A stretch of DNA of 64,000 nt from Rhodococcus sp. SGAir0479 (lineage in GTDB: Bacteria > Actinomycetota > Actinomycetes > Mycobacteriales > Mycobacteriaceae), in NCBI RefSeq assembly GCF_005484805.1, contig NZ_CP039432.1:744001-808000 (forward strand). The letters run 5' to 3'. This document shows, one piece after another, positions 51,522 through 59,721 of the stretch; the first letter of the stretch is position 1, and each line of letters opens with the position of its first letter. A program made the translations under genes and the position numbers. Below the pieces are notes generated by a model. The model was not told where the DNA came from. It saw only the letters and a program-made list of their open reading frames with translations, and did not search any database.

Positions 51522-52508
51522 ATGGACTTGTCCGAGGTTCGATCCGATCGGGTGGCGGGTGTGCTGCTCGCGACCGCCGCCGGTGACGCCCTCGGCGCCG
51601 GCTACGAATTCACCACGCCGCGCCCGGAGACGGTGATCGACATGATCGGCGGTGGGCTCGGCGGATTCGCGCCGGGGGAGTGGACCGACGACACGGCGAT
51701 GGCCGTCGCGATCGCCGAGGTTGCCGCGACCGGCGTGGACCTCGCGTCCGGTGCGGGGCTTGATGCTGTTGCGGCACAGTTTATCCGGTGGTACGACTCC
51801 GATCCGCCCGACATCGGGAATCAGACGTCCGCGGTGCTCGCTGCCCGGCCGGCTACGGCCGCCGCCATGCTCCGGGCCGCGCGTGCCGTCCCGGGGCGGC
51901 GGGGCGGCAACGGCTCGCTCATGCGTACGGCTCCGATTGCGCTCGCCTACCTCGACGACGCCCCGGGGTGCCTGCGGGCGGCCCGGGCGGTGGGACTGCT
52001 CACCCATCACGACGAGCGCGCTGTCGAGGCATGCGAGATGTGGACGTACGCGGTCCGGCATGCCGTGCTGTACGGCACTTTCGACGGCGTCGGGGAGTAC
52101 CTGGCGACAGCGTCCGCGGGCACGCGTTCCTACTGGTCGCCGCTGCTCGAGGTGGCCCGACGGGGTACTCCCGCCGACTTCCCGAACAACGGATGGGTCG
52201 TCGACGCGCTGCTGACCGCGTGGTGGGCGATCGCCACCACGGAGGTGTCCGGTCCCGATCACCTGCCACGCGCTCTCGAGCGGGCGGTGCGGGCCGGCCG
52301 CGACACCGACACCACCGCGGCGATCGCCGGCGGACTGCTCGGTGCCCGGTGGGGTGCCTCCGCGGTCCCGGCCCGCTGGAGCCGCATGCTGCACGGTTGG
52401 CCCGGCTACCGCGCCGACGACCTGGTGCGGCTGGCCGAGGCGATAGCGTCGGTCGAGGCGCGCCCGGGGTCGGGAACCGACGCCACCACATCGAAGGAGC
52501 GCGCATGA
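51522..52508 (+). CDS. ADP-ribosylglycohydrolase family protein (DraG-like)
   Basis: This 328-residue protein has the all-helical ADP-ribosylglycohydrolase fold. Metal ligands are in WTDDTA (D56, D57) near the start and GRDTDTTAA (D261, D263) near the end, as in DraG and ARH3. Such enzymes remove ADP-ribose from arginine, serine or small molecules. The gene follows the tandem NrtR operators and overlaps the macrodomain gene by 4 bases. The pair could deal with protein ADP-ribosylation or with toxic ADP-ribose derivatives; the substrate is not visible. Confidence 0.9.
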   Translation: MDLSEVRSDRVAGVLLATAAGDALGAGYEFTTPRPETVIDMIGGGLGGFAPGEWTDDTAMAVAIAEVAATGVDLASGAGLDAVAAQFIRWYDSDPPDIGNQTSAVLAARPATAAAMLRAARAVPGRRGGNGSLMRTAPIALAYLDDAPGCLRAARAVGLLTHHDERAVEACEMWTYAVRHAVLYGTFDGVGEYLATASAGTRSYWSPLLEVARRGTPADFPNNGWVVDALLTAWWAIATTEVSGPDHLPRALERAVRAGRDTDTTAAIAGGLLGARWGASAVPARWSRMLHGWPGYRADDLVRLAEAIASVEARPGSGTDATTSKERA

Positions 52509-53014
52509 CCGTCATCGACATCGTGCAGGGCGACATCACCGCGCAGCGGGTCGACGCCGTCGTCAACGCCGCCAATTCGTCATTGCTCGGCGGTGGTGGC
52601 GTGGACGGCGCGATCCACCGGCGCGGTGGCCCGGCGATCCTGGAGGCGTGCCGCGCGCTGCGGGCGACGACGCTGCCGCACGGGCTCCCGGAGGGCGCGG
52701 CCGTCGCGACGACCGCGGGGAACCTGCCCGCCCAGTGGGTGATCCACACCGTCGGGCCGCGGTTCTCGCCCGGTGACGATCGCAGCGAGCTGCTGCGCTC
52801 GTGCTACCGGCGCAGCCTCGCGGTCGCCGACGAGCTCGGCGCCGCGACTGTCGCGTTCCCGCTCATCTCGGCGGGCGCCTTCGGGTGGCCGCGGGTGGAC
52901 GCGGTGGAACAGGCGGTCGGAGCCGTCCGCGCCACGACGACGGCCGTCGCAGTCGTGACCTTCGTGGCGTTCGATGCGGCCGTGGCCGATCTGCTGCGGG
53001 AGGCGGCGGGGTAG
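52505..53014 (+). CDS. Macrodomain protein (O-acetyl-ADP-ribose deacetylase type)
   Basis: This 169-residue protein is a MacroD/YmdB-type macrodomain. It has VVNAANSSLLGGGGVDGAIH (about 18-37) with the catalytic Asn and Asp, and the C-terminal loop PLISAGAFGWP that binds the phosphates. It removes O-acetyl or mono-ADP-ribose ester groups. The ATG overlaps the glycohydrolase stop codon. Together with the glycohydrolase and NrtR it makes an ADP-ribose removal module. Stop codon of the unit is at 53014; the lut operon follows after 88 bases. Confidence 0.92.
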   Translation: MTVIDIVQGDITAQRVDAVVNAANSSLLGGGGVDGAIHRRGGPAILEACRALRATTLPHGLPEGAAVATTAGNLPAQWVIHTVGPRFSPGDDRSELLRSCYRRSLAVADELGAATVAFPLISAGAFGWPRVDAVEQAVGAVRATTTAVAVVTFVAFDAAVADLLREAAG

Positions 53015-53102
53015 CGCTGCAGCCGCGACTCCCGGAGTAGTCGGGCGCTGCCGCGGGATCGGCGCTAGCGTGGGCGCTACAGCCCGACGGCGGGAGGTCC
53101 GA

Positions 53103-53864
53103 ATGAGGATTGCCCTGTTCGCGACGTGTATCGGGGACACGCTCTTCCCCGACGCGTCCAAGTCGACCGCGCTGCTGCTCACGCGGCTGGGACACGACGT
53201 CGTGTTCCCGCCCGGGCAGACGTGCTGCGGGCAGATGCACGTGAACACCGGCTATCAGCCAGATGCGCTCCCGCTGGTGGAGAACTACGCCGAGAATTTC
53301 GGCGACGGCTCGATCGACGCGATCGTGGCGCCGTCCGGCTCCTGCGTGGGCTCAGTGCGGCACCAGCACGAGATCGTTGCCCGGCGGTACGGGACCACGG
53401 CGCTGTGCGGCCGAGTCGAGACCGTCAAGGCCAAGACGTACGAGCTGTCCGAGTTGCTGGTGGACGTGCTGGGCGTGACGGATGTCGGGGCGTACTTCCC
53501 GCACCGCGTGACGTATCACCCGACGTGCCACTCGCTGCGGATGCTGCGGGTGGGCGAAAAGCCGCTGCGGCTGTTGCGGGCGGTGCGCGAGATCGATCTG
53601 GCGGAGCTGCCGGCGGCCGACTCGTGCTGCGGCTTCGGCGGCACGTTCGCGATCAAGAACGCCGAGACGTCGACGGCCATGTTGGCCGACAAGATCCGCA
53701 ACGTCGGCGACACCGGCGCCGAGTTCTGTTGTGCCGGTGACTCGTCGTGCCTGATGCACATCGGTGGCGGCATGACGCGCCTGCGGATGGCCACCCGGAC
53801 CATCCACCTGGCGGAGATCCTGGCCTCCGTCGAGTCGAAGGTGGCGAGCGGGGTGACGGTATGA
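53103..53864 (+). CDS. lutA: Lactate utilization protein A (LutA/LldE), copy 1
   Basis: This 253-residue protein is one subunit of the LutABC L-lactate dehydrogenase, which oxidises lactate to pyruvate. It has two cysteine-rich CCG domains: GQTCCGQMHVNTGYQPDA (about residues 38-55) and the matching CCGFGGTFAIKNAE, with Cys in SGSCVGSV and YHPTCHS. GGGAGG lies 5 bases before the ATG. It overlaps lutB by 4 bases. It is very similar to the copy at 59722-60474, with differences mainly conservative. Confidence 0.93.
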   Translation: MRIALFATCIGDTLFPDASKSTALLLTRLGHDVVFPPGQTCCGQMHVNTGYQPDALPLVENYAENFGDGSIDAIVAPSGSCVGSVRHQHEIVARRYGTTALCGRVETVKAKTYELSELLVDVLGVTDVGAYFPHRVTYHPTCHSLRMLRVGEKPLRLLRAVREIDLAELPAADSCCGFGGTFAIKNAETSTAMLADKIRNVGDTGAEFCCAGDSSCLMHIGGGMTRLRMATRTIHLAEILASVESKVASGVTV

Positions 53865-55375
53865 CGGCCGTCGGGCTGGGGCTGCCCGGCTTTCCGCCCC
53901 GAGCGCCGGACGGTGTCGGCTTCCTGCGCGGTACCGAGTCGTTTCCGGAAGCGGCGCACCACGAACTGGCCAACCCGCAGCTGCGCAGGAACATCGCCAA
54001 GGCCACGCACACCATTCGGGAGAAACGGCTGCGGGTCACCGGGGAACTCCCGGACTGGCAGGCTCTGCGCGACACCGGTTCCGCGGTCAAGGTCGACACC
54101 CTCAACCGGTTGCCGGAGCTGCTCGAGCAGTTCGAGGCCGCCGTCGTTGCCCGCGGCGGGGTGGTGCACTGGGCGGCGGACGCGATCGAGGCCGACGCGA
54201 TCGTCACCGAGCTGGTGGAGGCGACCGGCTCGCGCGAGGTCATCAAGGTCAAGTCGATGGCCACGCAGGAGATCGGTCTCAACGAACATCTCGAGTCCGT
54301 CGGCATCCGCGCGTACGAGACCGATCTGGCCGAGCTGATCGTCCAGCTCGGGCACGACAAGCCGTCGCACATCCTGGTGCCGGCCATCCACCGCAACCGG
54401 TCGGAGATTCGGGAGATCTTCCTGAACGAGATGGACGGGGTGGATCCCAACCTGGACGACGACCCACAGCACCTGGCCGCGGCATCACGAAAGTTTCTGC
54501 GGCACAAGTTCATGACGGTGCCGGTCGCGGTCTCGGGCGCCAACTTCGGCATCGCCGAGACCGGCACGCTGGGCGTGGTCGAGTCCGAGGGCAACGGCCG
54601 CATGTGCCTGACGCTGCCGCAGACGCTGATCACCGTGATGGGCATCGAGAAGATCATCCCGCGCTTCGCCGATCTCGAAGTGTTCCTGCAACTGCTGCCG
54701 CGTTCGTCCACGGGCGAGCGGATGAACCCCTACACCTCGATGTGGACCGGCGTGACGCCCGGCGACGGCCCCCAGAACTTCCACGTGGTGCTGCTCGACA
54801 ACGGCCGCACCGCCGCCCTCGCCGACGCCATCGGCCGGCAGGCACTCAAGTGCATCCGCTGTTCGGCGTGTCTGAACGTGTGCCCGGTCTACGAGCAGAC
54901 CGGCGGCCACGCCTACGGGTCGACGTATCCGGGTCCCATCGGGGCGGTGCTCACCCCGCAGCTGACCGGCATGACCGGCAAGGACGACCCCAACGCGAGC
55001 CTGCCGTTCGCGTCCAGCCTGTGCGGTGCGTGCTTCGACGCCTGCCCGGTCGAGATCGACATCCCGTCGCTGCTGATCGAGCTGCGGCACCAGAAGGTGG
55101 AGCACACCGGGTTCGGGCCGGAGGCCGCCGCGATGAGGGCGGCATCCATCGCGATGTCGTCGGCGACGCGATTTGCGTTGGCGCAGAAGGCGGCCGGGCT
55201 CGGACGACTGGTGGCGGGGAAGAAGGGCACCATCTCGACGCTGCCGCCGCCGCTGAGCGGGTGGACCGACGCCCGCGACATCCCGGCACCGCCCCGGCAG
55301 ACGTTCCGGCAATGGTGGAAATCGGCAGAGGGGCGGGCCGCCATCGCGGAAGCGCGGGCGGAGGCGAGCTCGTGA
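53861..55375 (+). CDS. lutB: Lactate utilization protein B (LutB), copy 1
   Basis: This 504-residue iron-sulfur protein has a large N-terminal LUD domain (about 80-310, HWAADA, KVKSMATQEIGLNEHL, GANFGIAETGTL) and two 4Fe-4S clusters: CIRCSACLNVCPVY (about 330) and CGACFDACPVEI (about 388). The C-terminal part binds the other subunits. It is coupled to lutA and lutC by 4-base overlaps. It is the same length as, and highly similar to, the copy at 60471-61985. Confidence 0.94.
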   Translation: MTAVGLGLPGFPPRAPDGVGFLRGTESFPEAAHHELANPQLRRNIAKATHTIREKRLRVTGELPDWQALRDTGSAVKVDTLNRLPELLEQFEAAVVARGGVVHWAADAIEADAIVTELVEATGSREVIKVKSMATQEIGLNEHLESVGIRAYETDLAELIVQLGHDKPSHILVPAIHRNRSEIREIFLNEMDGVDPNLDDDPQHLAAASRKFLRHKFMTVPVAVSGANFGIAETGTLGVVESEGNGRMCLTLPQTLITVMGIEKIIPRFADLEVFLQLLPRSSTGERMNPYTSMWTGVTPGDGPQNFHVVLLDNGRTAALADAIGRQALKCIRCSACLNVCPVYEQTGGHAYGSTYPGPIGAVLTPQLTGMTGKDDPNASLPFASSLCGACFDACPVEIDIPSLLIELRHQKVEHTGFGPEAAAMRAASIAMSSATRFALAQKAAGLGRLVAGKKGTISTLPPPLSGWTDARDIPAPPRQTFRQWWKSAEGRAAIAEARAEASS

Positions 55376-56019
55376 GTTCGCGGACTGTGATCCTCGGTCG
55401 GATCCGGGAGGCCCTGGTCGACGCCCCGCCGACCCCGGTGACCGTGCCACGCGAGTATCGCGTGGACAGGACGTTGCCCGACGCAGAGCGGATCGACCTG
55501 TTGATCGACCGGCTCGAGGACTACGACGCCCGCGTGTACCGGTGCGACACGGCCCATCTTCCGGCCATGCTGGCACGGGTGCTCACCGACGCCGGTGCCC
55601 GCCGCGTCGGAGTGCCCACCGGACTGGACGAATCGTGGCTGGCGGACTTCGGCGGGGAGGTCGTCGTGGACGGGACGGACATCCCGGCGCCGGATCTGGA
55701 GGACCTCGACGCGGTGGTGACCGGCTCCGCGGTGACGTGTGCGGAGACCGGCACGATCTTCCTGGACGCGGGACCCGACCAGGGGCGGCGGGCCCTCACA
55801 CTGGTGCCCGACGTGCACGTCTGCGTCGTCACCGTCGACAGCGTCGAGGTCGGGGTGCCCGAGGCACTCGCCCGGCTGGTGCCCGAGCGGCCCACCACCC
55901 TCGTCAGCGGGCCGTCCGCGACGGTCGACATCGAACTCGAACGGGTACAGGGCGTGCACGGACCGCGGCACCTGCACGTGGTGCTCGTCGATCAGGCGCC
56001 GCCGCGCACGCCCTCGTAG
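55372..56019 (+). CDS. lutC: Lactate utilization protein C (LutC), copy 1
   Basis: This 215-residue LUD-domain protein completes the lactate dehydrogenase complex (RIREALVDAPP at the start, SAVTCAETGTIFLDAGPDQGRRALTLVPD, then a conserved MISGPSAT-like VSGPSATVDIELERVQGVHGPR). The GTG start overlaps the lutB stop. The last 28 bases overlap the 3' end of the convergent GntR gene. Relative to copy 2 it carries a slightly longer tail (DQAPPRTPS). Confidence 0.92.
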   Translation: MSSRTVILGRIREALVDAPPTPVTVPREYRVDRTLPDAERIDLLIDRLEDYDARVYRCDTAHLPAMLARVLTDAGARRVGVPTGLDESWLADFGGEVVVDGTDIPAPDLEDLDAVVTGSAVTCAETGTIFLDAGPDQGRRALTLVPDVHVCVVTVDSVEVGVPEALARLVPERPTTLVSGPSATVDIELERVQGVHGPRHLHVVLVDQAPPRTPS

Positions 56020-56723
56020 TACCCGGTGATGTGGTCCACGATCCGCTGCCGGGCCAGCGCCGGCTCGCCGCGGACGACCGCGTCCACCACGCCGCGGTGC
56101 TCGTGACGCAGGCGCGAGCAGGTGGTGGGCCATGCCATCGAATCGACCCCGGCGACCACGTACGACTCGATCGACGCGCGCAGTCCGGCCATCATCGCGG
56201 CGATCACCTGGTTGCCGGCCGCGTCTGCCATCGCCACGTGGAACTGGGCGTCGAGAACGAGGAACTCGTCGGCGGTGAGCGCCGGATCGTCCATCGAGTC
56301 GAGTAGTTCGACGGCCGCCGCCAGGTCGGGGGAGCGCCGCTGCGCGAGCGTGCCCATCACCTCGGATTCGAGGACCAGGCGGGTCTGGACCACGTCGGAG
56401 ACCGGGAAGCCGTGCGCGGCGACCTGCATGCGCATCAGCATCGTCATGCCGCCGGTCGGACGGGAGACGATCATCGCGCCGGCATTCGGGCCCGACCCGG
56501 TCTGCGCCTTGAGCAGGCCCAGGGCCTCCATCACCCGCAAGGCCTCCCGCACGGACGAGCGCCCGACGCCGAGGTCTGCGGCGAGGGTGCGTTCGCCGGG
56601 CAGGCGCTGACCGGGCAGCAGTTCGCCGGAGACCATCATCGCCTCGACCCGGCTGAGTACGTGTTCCCACGCCCGCGGGTGCGGTGCGGCCGGCAGGGCG
56701 GTGGTCGGCGACTCGGACGTCAT
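55992..56723 (-). CDS. GntR-family (FadR/LldR-like, FCD) regulator
   Basis: This 243-residue protein has a GntR winged helix (SGELLPGQRLPGERTLAADLGVGRSSVREALRVMEALGLL) and an FCD ligand domain with DAQFHVAMADAAGN. It resembles LldR-type lactate regulators. The ATG at 56723 has a TAGGCT hexamer 8 bases before it, suggesting a leaderless message. Its neighbours are two lut operons and a lactate permease, so a lactate-responsive repressor role is plausible. The nearest palindromes are GTCAAC-centred (56834-56871), while the lactate-permease/lutA2 promoter region carries TGGTCnGACCA sites, so the target is uncertain. Confidence 0.85.
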   Translation of the reverse strand: MTSESPTTALPAAPHPRAWEHVLSRVEAMMVSGELLPGQRLPGERTLAADLGVGRSSVREALRVMEALGLLKAQTGSGPNAGAMIVSRPTGGMTMLMRMQVAAHGFPVSDVVQTRLVLESEVMGTLAQRRSPDLAAAVELLDSMDDPALTADEFLVLDAQFHVAMADAAGNQVIAAMMAGLRASIESYVVAGVDSMAWPTTCSRLRHEHRGVVDAVVRGEPALARQRIVDHITGYYEGVRGGA

Positions 56724-56833
56724 GACACGTGAGCCTAGGCCGTGCACCGGCGGGTGGGGCGCGACGTTCCGCTACCCGGGCCTCCGGCATCCGCCGCTCG
56801 TGACCGACCCGACCACCGACCCGTCGGTCGACT

Positions 56834-56848
56834 GTCAACAATGTTGAC
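56834..56848. promoter_or_regulatory. Palindrome GTCAACAATGTTGAC, operator candidate A
   Basis: A perfect 15-bp palindrome (7-1-7) between the divergent GntR and SDR genes. It has a partner 23 bases further (56857-56871). The pair is likely bound by the divergent GntR protein. Confidence 0.6.
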
Positions 56849-56856
56849 AACCTTTT

Positions 56857-56871
56857 GTCAACGCTGTTGAC
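56857..56871. promoter_or_regulatory. Palindrome GTCAACGCTGTTGAC, operator candidate B
   Basis: A 15-bp palindrome (GTCAAC-N3-GTTGAC) whose centre is 23 bases from that of the first copy, so both face nearly the same side of the helix. Together they could allow cooperative binding of two dimers. Confidence 0.6.
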
Positions 56872-57003
56872 TGGGGGTTGTCGCCGTCGTCGACCCGTCG
56901 CACGACAGGGCTGTTGCGCGTCCGGCCGCCCCGCCCGCGCCTGCCGCCTCACGGCCGTTCGGCGTCGGCGCTGCAACCGTCTCCCACCAGAAAGGACGCA
57001 GCA

Positions 57004-57807
57004 ATGAATCGTCTGTCCGGCAAGAAGGTCGTCATCACCGGAGCCGCCAGTGGAATCGGGCGTGCCGCTGCGACACTCATGGTCGCCGAGGGGGCGCAGG
57101 TCCTCATCGCCGACCTCGATCAGGACGCCGCCGAGAAGGCTGCCGCCGACATCGACGGGTCCGGATCCGGCGGTCGGGCGATCGGCATGGCGGTCGACGT
57201 GATGAACGAGGAGGCCGTGGCGGCGATGATCGACCGCGCGGTCACGGAGTTCGGCGGCATCGACGTGCTGCTCAACCACGTGGGTGGCAGCAACCCGCGT
57301 AAGGATCTCGACCTGCTGCGGCTCGACCTCGACGAATGGGATCGCACGCTCGCGCTCAATGCCCGCAGCACCGTCGTGGCCTCCCAGCTGGCACTGCCGC
57401 ACATGATCGCGGCGGGCGGCGGTTCGATCATCAACACCGTCTCCGTCGGCGGACTGACCGGCGACACCCTCCAGTGCGCGTACGGCGCCGCGAAGGCGGC
57501 CGTCATCCGGCTCACCCAGTACATCGCCACGCAGTACGGCAAGCAGGGGATCCGCTGCAACGCCGTCGCCCCGGGCGCGATCATGACGCCGGCCCTCCGG
57601 GACAACGTTCCGGCCGACGTCATCGCCGACATCCGCCGGCACAACGCCCTCGACATGATCGGTGATCCCGAGGACATCGGTTGGGCGATGGTCTACCTCG
57701 CGTCGGACGAATCCCGCTACATGAGCGGTCAGACGCTGGTGCTCGACGGCGGCCTCACCGCGCAGAGCCCCATCGCCGCGAGCCGTCGGGTGTTGCTCGA
57801 CCGGTGA
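57004..57807 (+). CDS. Short-chain dehydrogenase/reductase
   Basis: This 267-residue classical SDR has TGAASGIG (about residues 12-19), the NH-x-G segment LLNHVGG in place of NNAG, an active-site Ser in NTVSVGG and catalytic YGAAK. AAAGGA precedes the ATG. It is read from the divergent promoter with the GTCAAC palindromes and stands beside the lactate genes. A substrate such as a hydroxy acid is possible by context only. Its stop is 31 bases from the convergent lactate permease. Confidence 0.85.
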   Translation: MNRLSGKKVVITGAASGIGRAAATLMVAEGAQVLIADLDQDAAEKAAADIDGSGSGGRAIGMAVDVMNEEAVAAMIDRAVTEFGGIDVLLNHVGGSNPRKDLDLLRLDLDEWDRTLALNARSTVVASQLALPHMIAAGGGSIINTVSVGGLTGDTLQCAYGAAKAAVIRLTQYIATQYGKQGIRCNAVAPGAIMTPALRDNVPADVIADIRRHNALDMIGDPEDIGWAMVYLASDESRYMSGQTLVLDGGLTAQSPIAASRRVLLDR

Positions 57808-57838
57808 CCGCGCCGTCCCGGCCCGGTCACCGGCAAGG

Positions 57839-59506
57839 TCACGGCAGCATCCAGCTCAGCACCGGGGTGGACTGCAGGTAGACGATCGTGCACAGGACCA
57901 CCAGCATCGCCAAGCTGTAGCCGACGACCTTGCGCAGCAGGATCGGCTCGCTGCCCGGCTGCCCGACGGCCGTCGCCGCGATCGTCAGATTCTGCGGACT
58001 GACCAGCTTGCCGACCACGCCGCCCGAGGTGTTGGCCGCGACCAGCAGCGTCGGATCGATGCCGGCGCCCTGGCCGGCGGTCTGCTGCAGCTTGGCGAAC
58101 AGCGCGTTCGCTGAGGTGTCCGAGCCGGTGACCGCGGTGCCGAGCCAGCCGAGGACGGGGGAGAAGAACGCGAAGATCGCGCCGGTCCCGGCGAGCCACG
58201 TGCCGATGGACACCGTCTGCCCCGACTGGTTCATCACGTAGCTCAGCCCCAGCACCGTCGCGACGGTCGCGATCGCCAACCGCATCTTCACCAGCGTGGC
58301 CCAGAACGTGGACACCGCGGCCCCCGAGGACATCGGGAACCGTCCGCCACTGGTGAAGAGCGTGTAGACGACGGTGACCACGACGCCGCAGATCAGCAGC
58401 AAGGTACCGGGATTCGACAGCCAGGAGAACGTGTAGACCGCGCTCGACGCCGGGTCGCCGCTGCCGGTGAGCAGGTTCCCGAACAGGCCGGGCCACTCGA
58501 CCTTCCGGTCGGTGCGGGCCAGCCAGTCGGGGATGTCGACACCGACGGTCCACAGCTTCGCGATCCCGAACACGACGACCACGAGCAGGTACGGGAACAG
58601 CGACAGGAACACGCGCGAGGGGCCGAGGCGCTCGGGTTCCACCTGGGACCGCTGGTCGTCCGGGGTTCGCGGCGCCCAGAAGCGCAGCATGATCACCGCG
58701 GCGGCCAGGCCGGCCAGTGCCGCGACGACGTCGGTGAGTTCGTAGGAGAAGTGCGCCGAGCACCAGAACTGGGCCACCGCGAACACCACGCCGGTGACGA
58801 GTGCGATGGGCCAGGCCTGCTTCATGCCGCGGCGCCCGTCGACCAGGAAGAGCAGCAGCAGCGGCACGAACAGCGCCAGGACCGGCGTCTGGCGGCCGAT
58901 CACCGCGGCGATCTCGGTCGGCGGAATGTCGGTGAGGTTGCCGGCGGTGGTGATCGGAATGGCCATGGCGCCGAACGCAACCGGGGCGGTGTTGGCCACC
59001 AGCACGGTGACCGCGGCCCGGACGGGCGGCATGCCGATCGCGAGCAGCATCGCGCCGGTGATGGCGACCGGCGCCCCGAACCCGGCCAGTGCCTCGAGCA
59101 TGCCGCCGAAGCAGAACGCGATCAGCATCGCCTGGATGCGCATGTCGCCGCGGCCGATCGAGCTGAACACCCGGCGCAGATCCTCGAAGCGGCCGCTGAC
59201 CACGGTGAGCTCGTAGAACCAGATCGCGGTCACCACGATCCACATCACCGGGAACAGCCCGAAGGCGATGCCCTGGAGCGCCGACAGGCCGGCCAAGGAC
59301 GCCGGCATGTCGAACCCGACCACCGCGATCACTGCGGCCACCGCCAGCGCGCCGAGGCCGGCGTACCAGGCCTTGAGCTTGCAGCCCGCGAGCAGCACGA
59401 AGAACGTGACGAGCGGGGCCAACGCCACCAGTGCCGAGGCGGTGAGGCTGCCGCCGACGGCGTCGGTCGTCGGGGTGAAGGTCACCGCGAGAATCTCGGA
59501 TTCCAC
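57839..59506 (-). CDS. lldP: L-lactate permease (LldP/LctP family)
   Basis: This 555-residue integral membrane protein has about 13 hydrophobic helices and family motifs such as FGAPVAITGAMLLAIG, NTAPVAFGAMAIP and the C-terminal GWLGTAVTGSDTSANALFAKLQ and PQNLTIAATAVG. It imports lactate (and glycolate) with protons. The GTG start has AGGAG 6 bases upstream. It is divergent from lutA2, with two TGGTCnGACCA palindromes between, so uptake and oxidation are likely controlled together. Confidence 0.94.
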   Translation of the reverse strand: MESEILAVTFTPTTDAVGGSLTASALVALAPLVTFFVLLAGCKLKAWYAGLGALAVAAVIAVVGFDMPASLAGLSALQGIAFGLFPVMWIVVTAIWFYELTVVSGRFEDLRRVFSSIGRGDMRIQAMLIAFCFGGMLEALAGFGAPVAITGAMLLAIGMPPVRAAVTVLVANTAPVAFGAMAIPITTAGNLTDIPPTEIAAVIGRQTPVLALFVPLLLLFLVDGRRGMKQAWPIALVTGVVFAVAQFWCSAHFSYELTDVVAALAGLAAAVIMLRFWAPRTPDDQRSQVEPERLGPSRVFLSLFPYLLVVVVFGIAKLWTVGVDIPDWLARTDRKVEWPGLFGNLLTGSGDPASSAVYTFSWLSNPGTLLLICGVVVTVVYTLFTSGGRFPMSSGAAVSTFWATLVKMRLAIATVATVLGLSYVMNQSGQTVSIGTWLAGTGAIFAFFSPVLGWLGTAVTGSDTSANALFAKLQQTAGQGAGIDPTLLVAANTSGGVVGKLVSPQNLTIAATAVGQPGSEPILLRKVVGYSLAMLVVLCTIVYLQSTPVLSWMLP

Positions 59507-59566
59507 ATGAAACTCCTGGGTCGTGCGGGGGGCGGCGCATCGGGAAGTGAGCCGGAAAAGCCCGAT

Positions 59567-59583
59567 CTGTGGTCAGACCACAG
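59567..59583. promoter_or_regulatory. LldR-type operator CTGTGGTCAGACCACAG
   Basis: A perfect 17-bp palindrome containing TGGTCAGACCA, which fits the LldR/GntR consensus TnGTnnnACnA. It lies 61 bases before the lldP start on the minus strand. Confidence 0.7.
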
Positions 59584-59681
59584 GGACCGTACACCATGAC
59601 CCCGATCACAATCGAGACTCGCCCCGGCCGTGGGCGGCACGCCGGGGGCGGGTTTGCGCCGCCGCGCTGACCATGGCTTAC

Positions 59682-59696
59682 TGTGGTCTGACCACA
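59682..59696. promoter_or_regulatory. LldR-type operator TGTGGTCTGACCACA
   Basis: A perfect 15-bp palindrome nearly identical to the one at 59567-59583, 26 bases before lutA2. A single regulator probably binds both sites and controls lldP and lutABC copy 2 together. Confidence 0.72.
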
Positions 59697-59721
59697 TCGT
59701 CGATCGATCTCGGAGATCCGC

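Noticed and set aside
53015-53102. Search for an LldR-type operator before lutA copy 1
   Set aside because: The 88-base gap shows no TGGTCnGACCA or GTCAAC palindrome, only a GGGAGG ribosome site; I do not claim a site.
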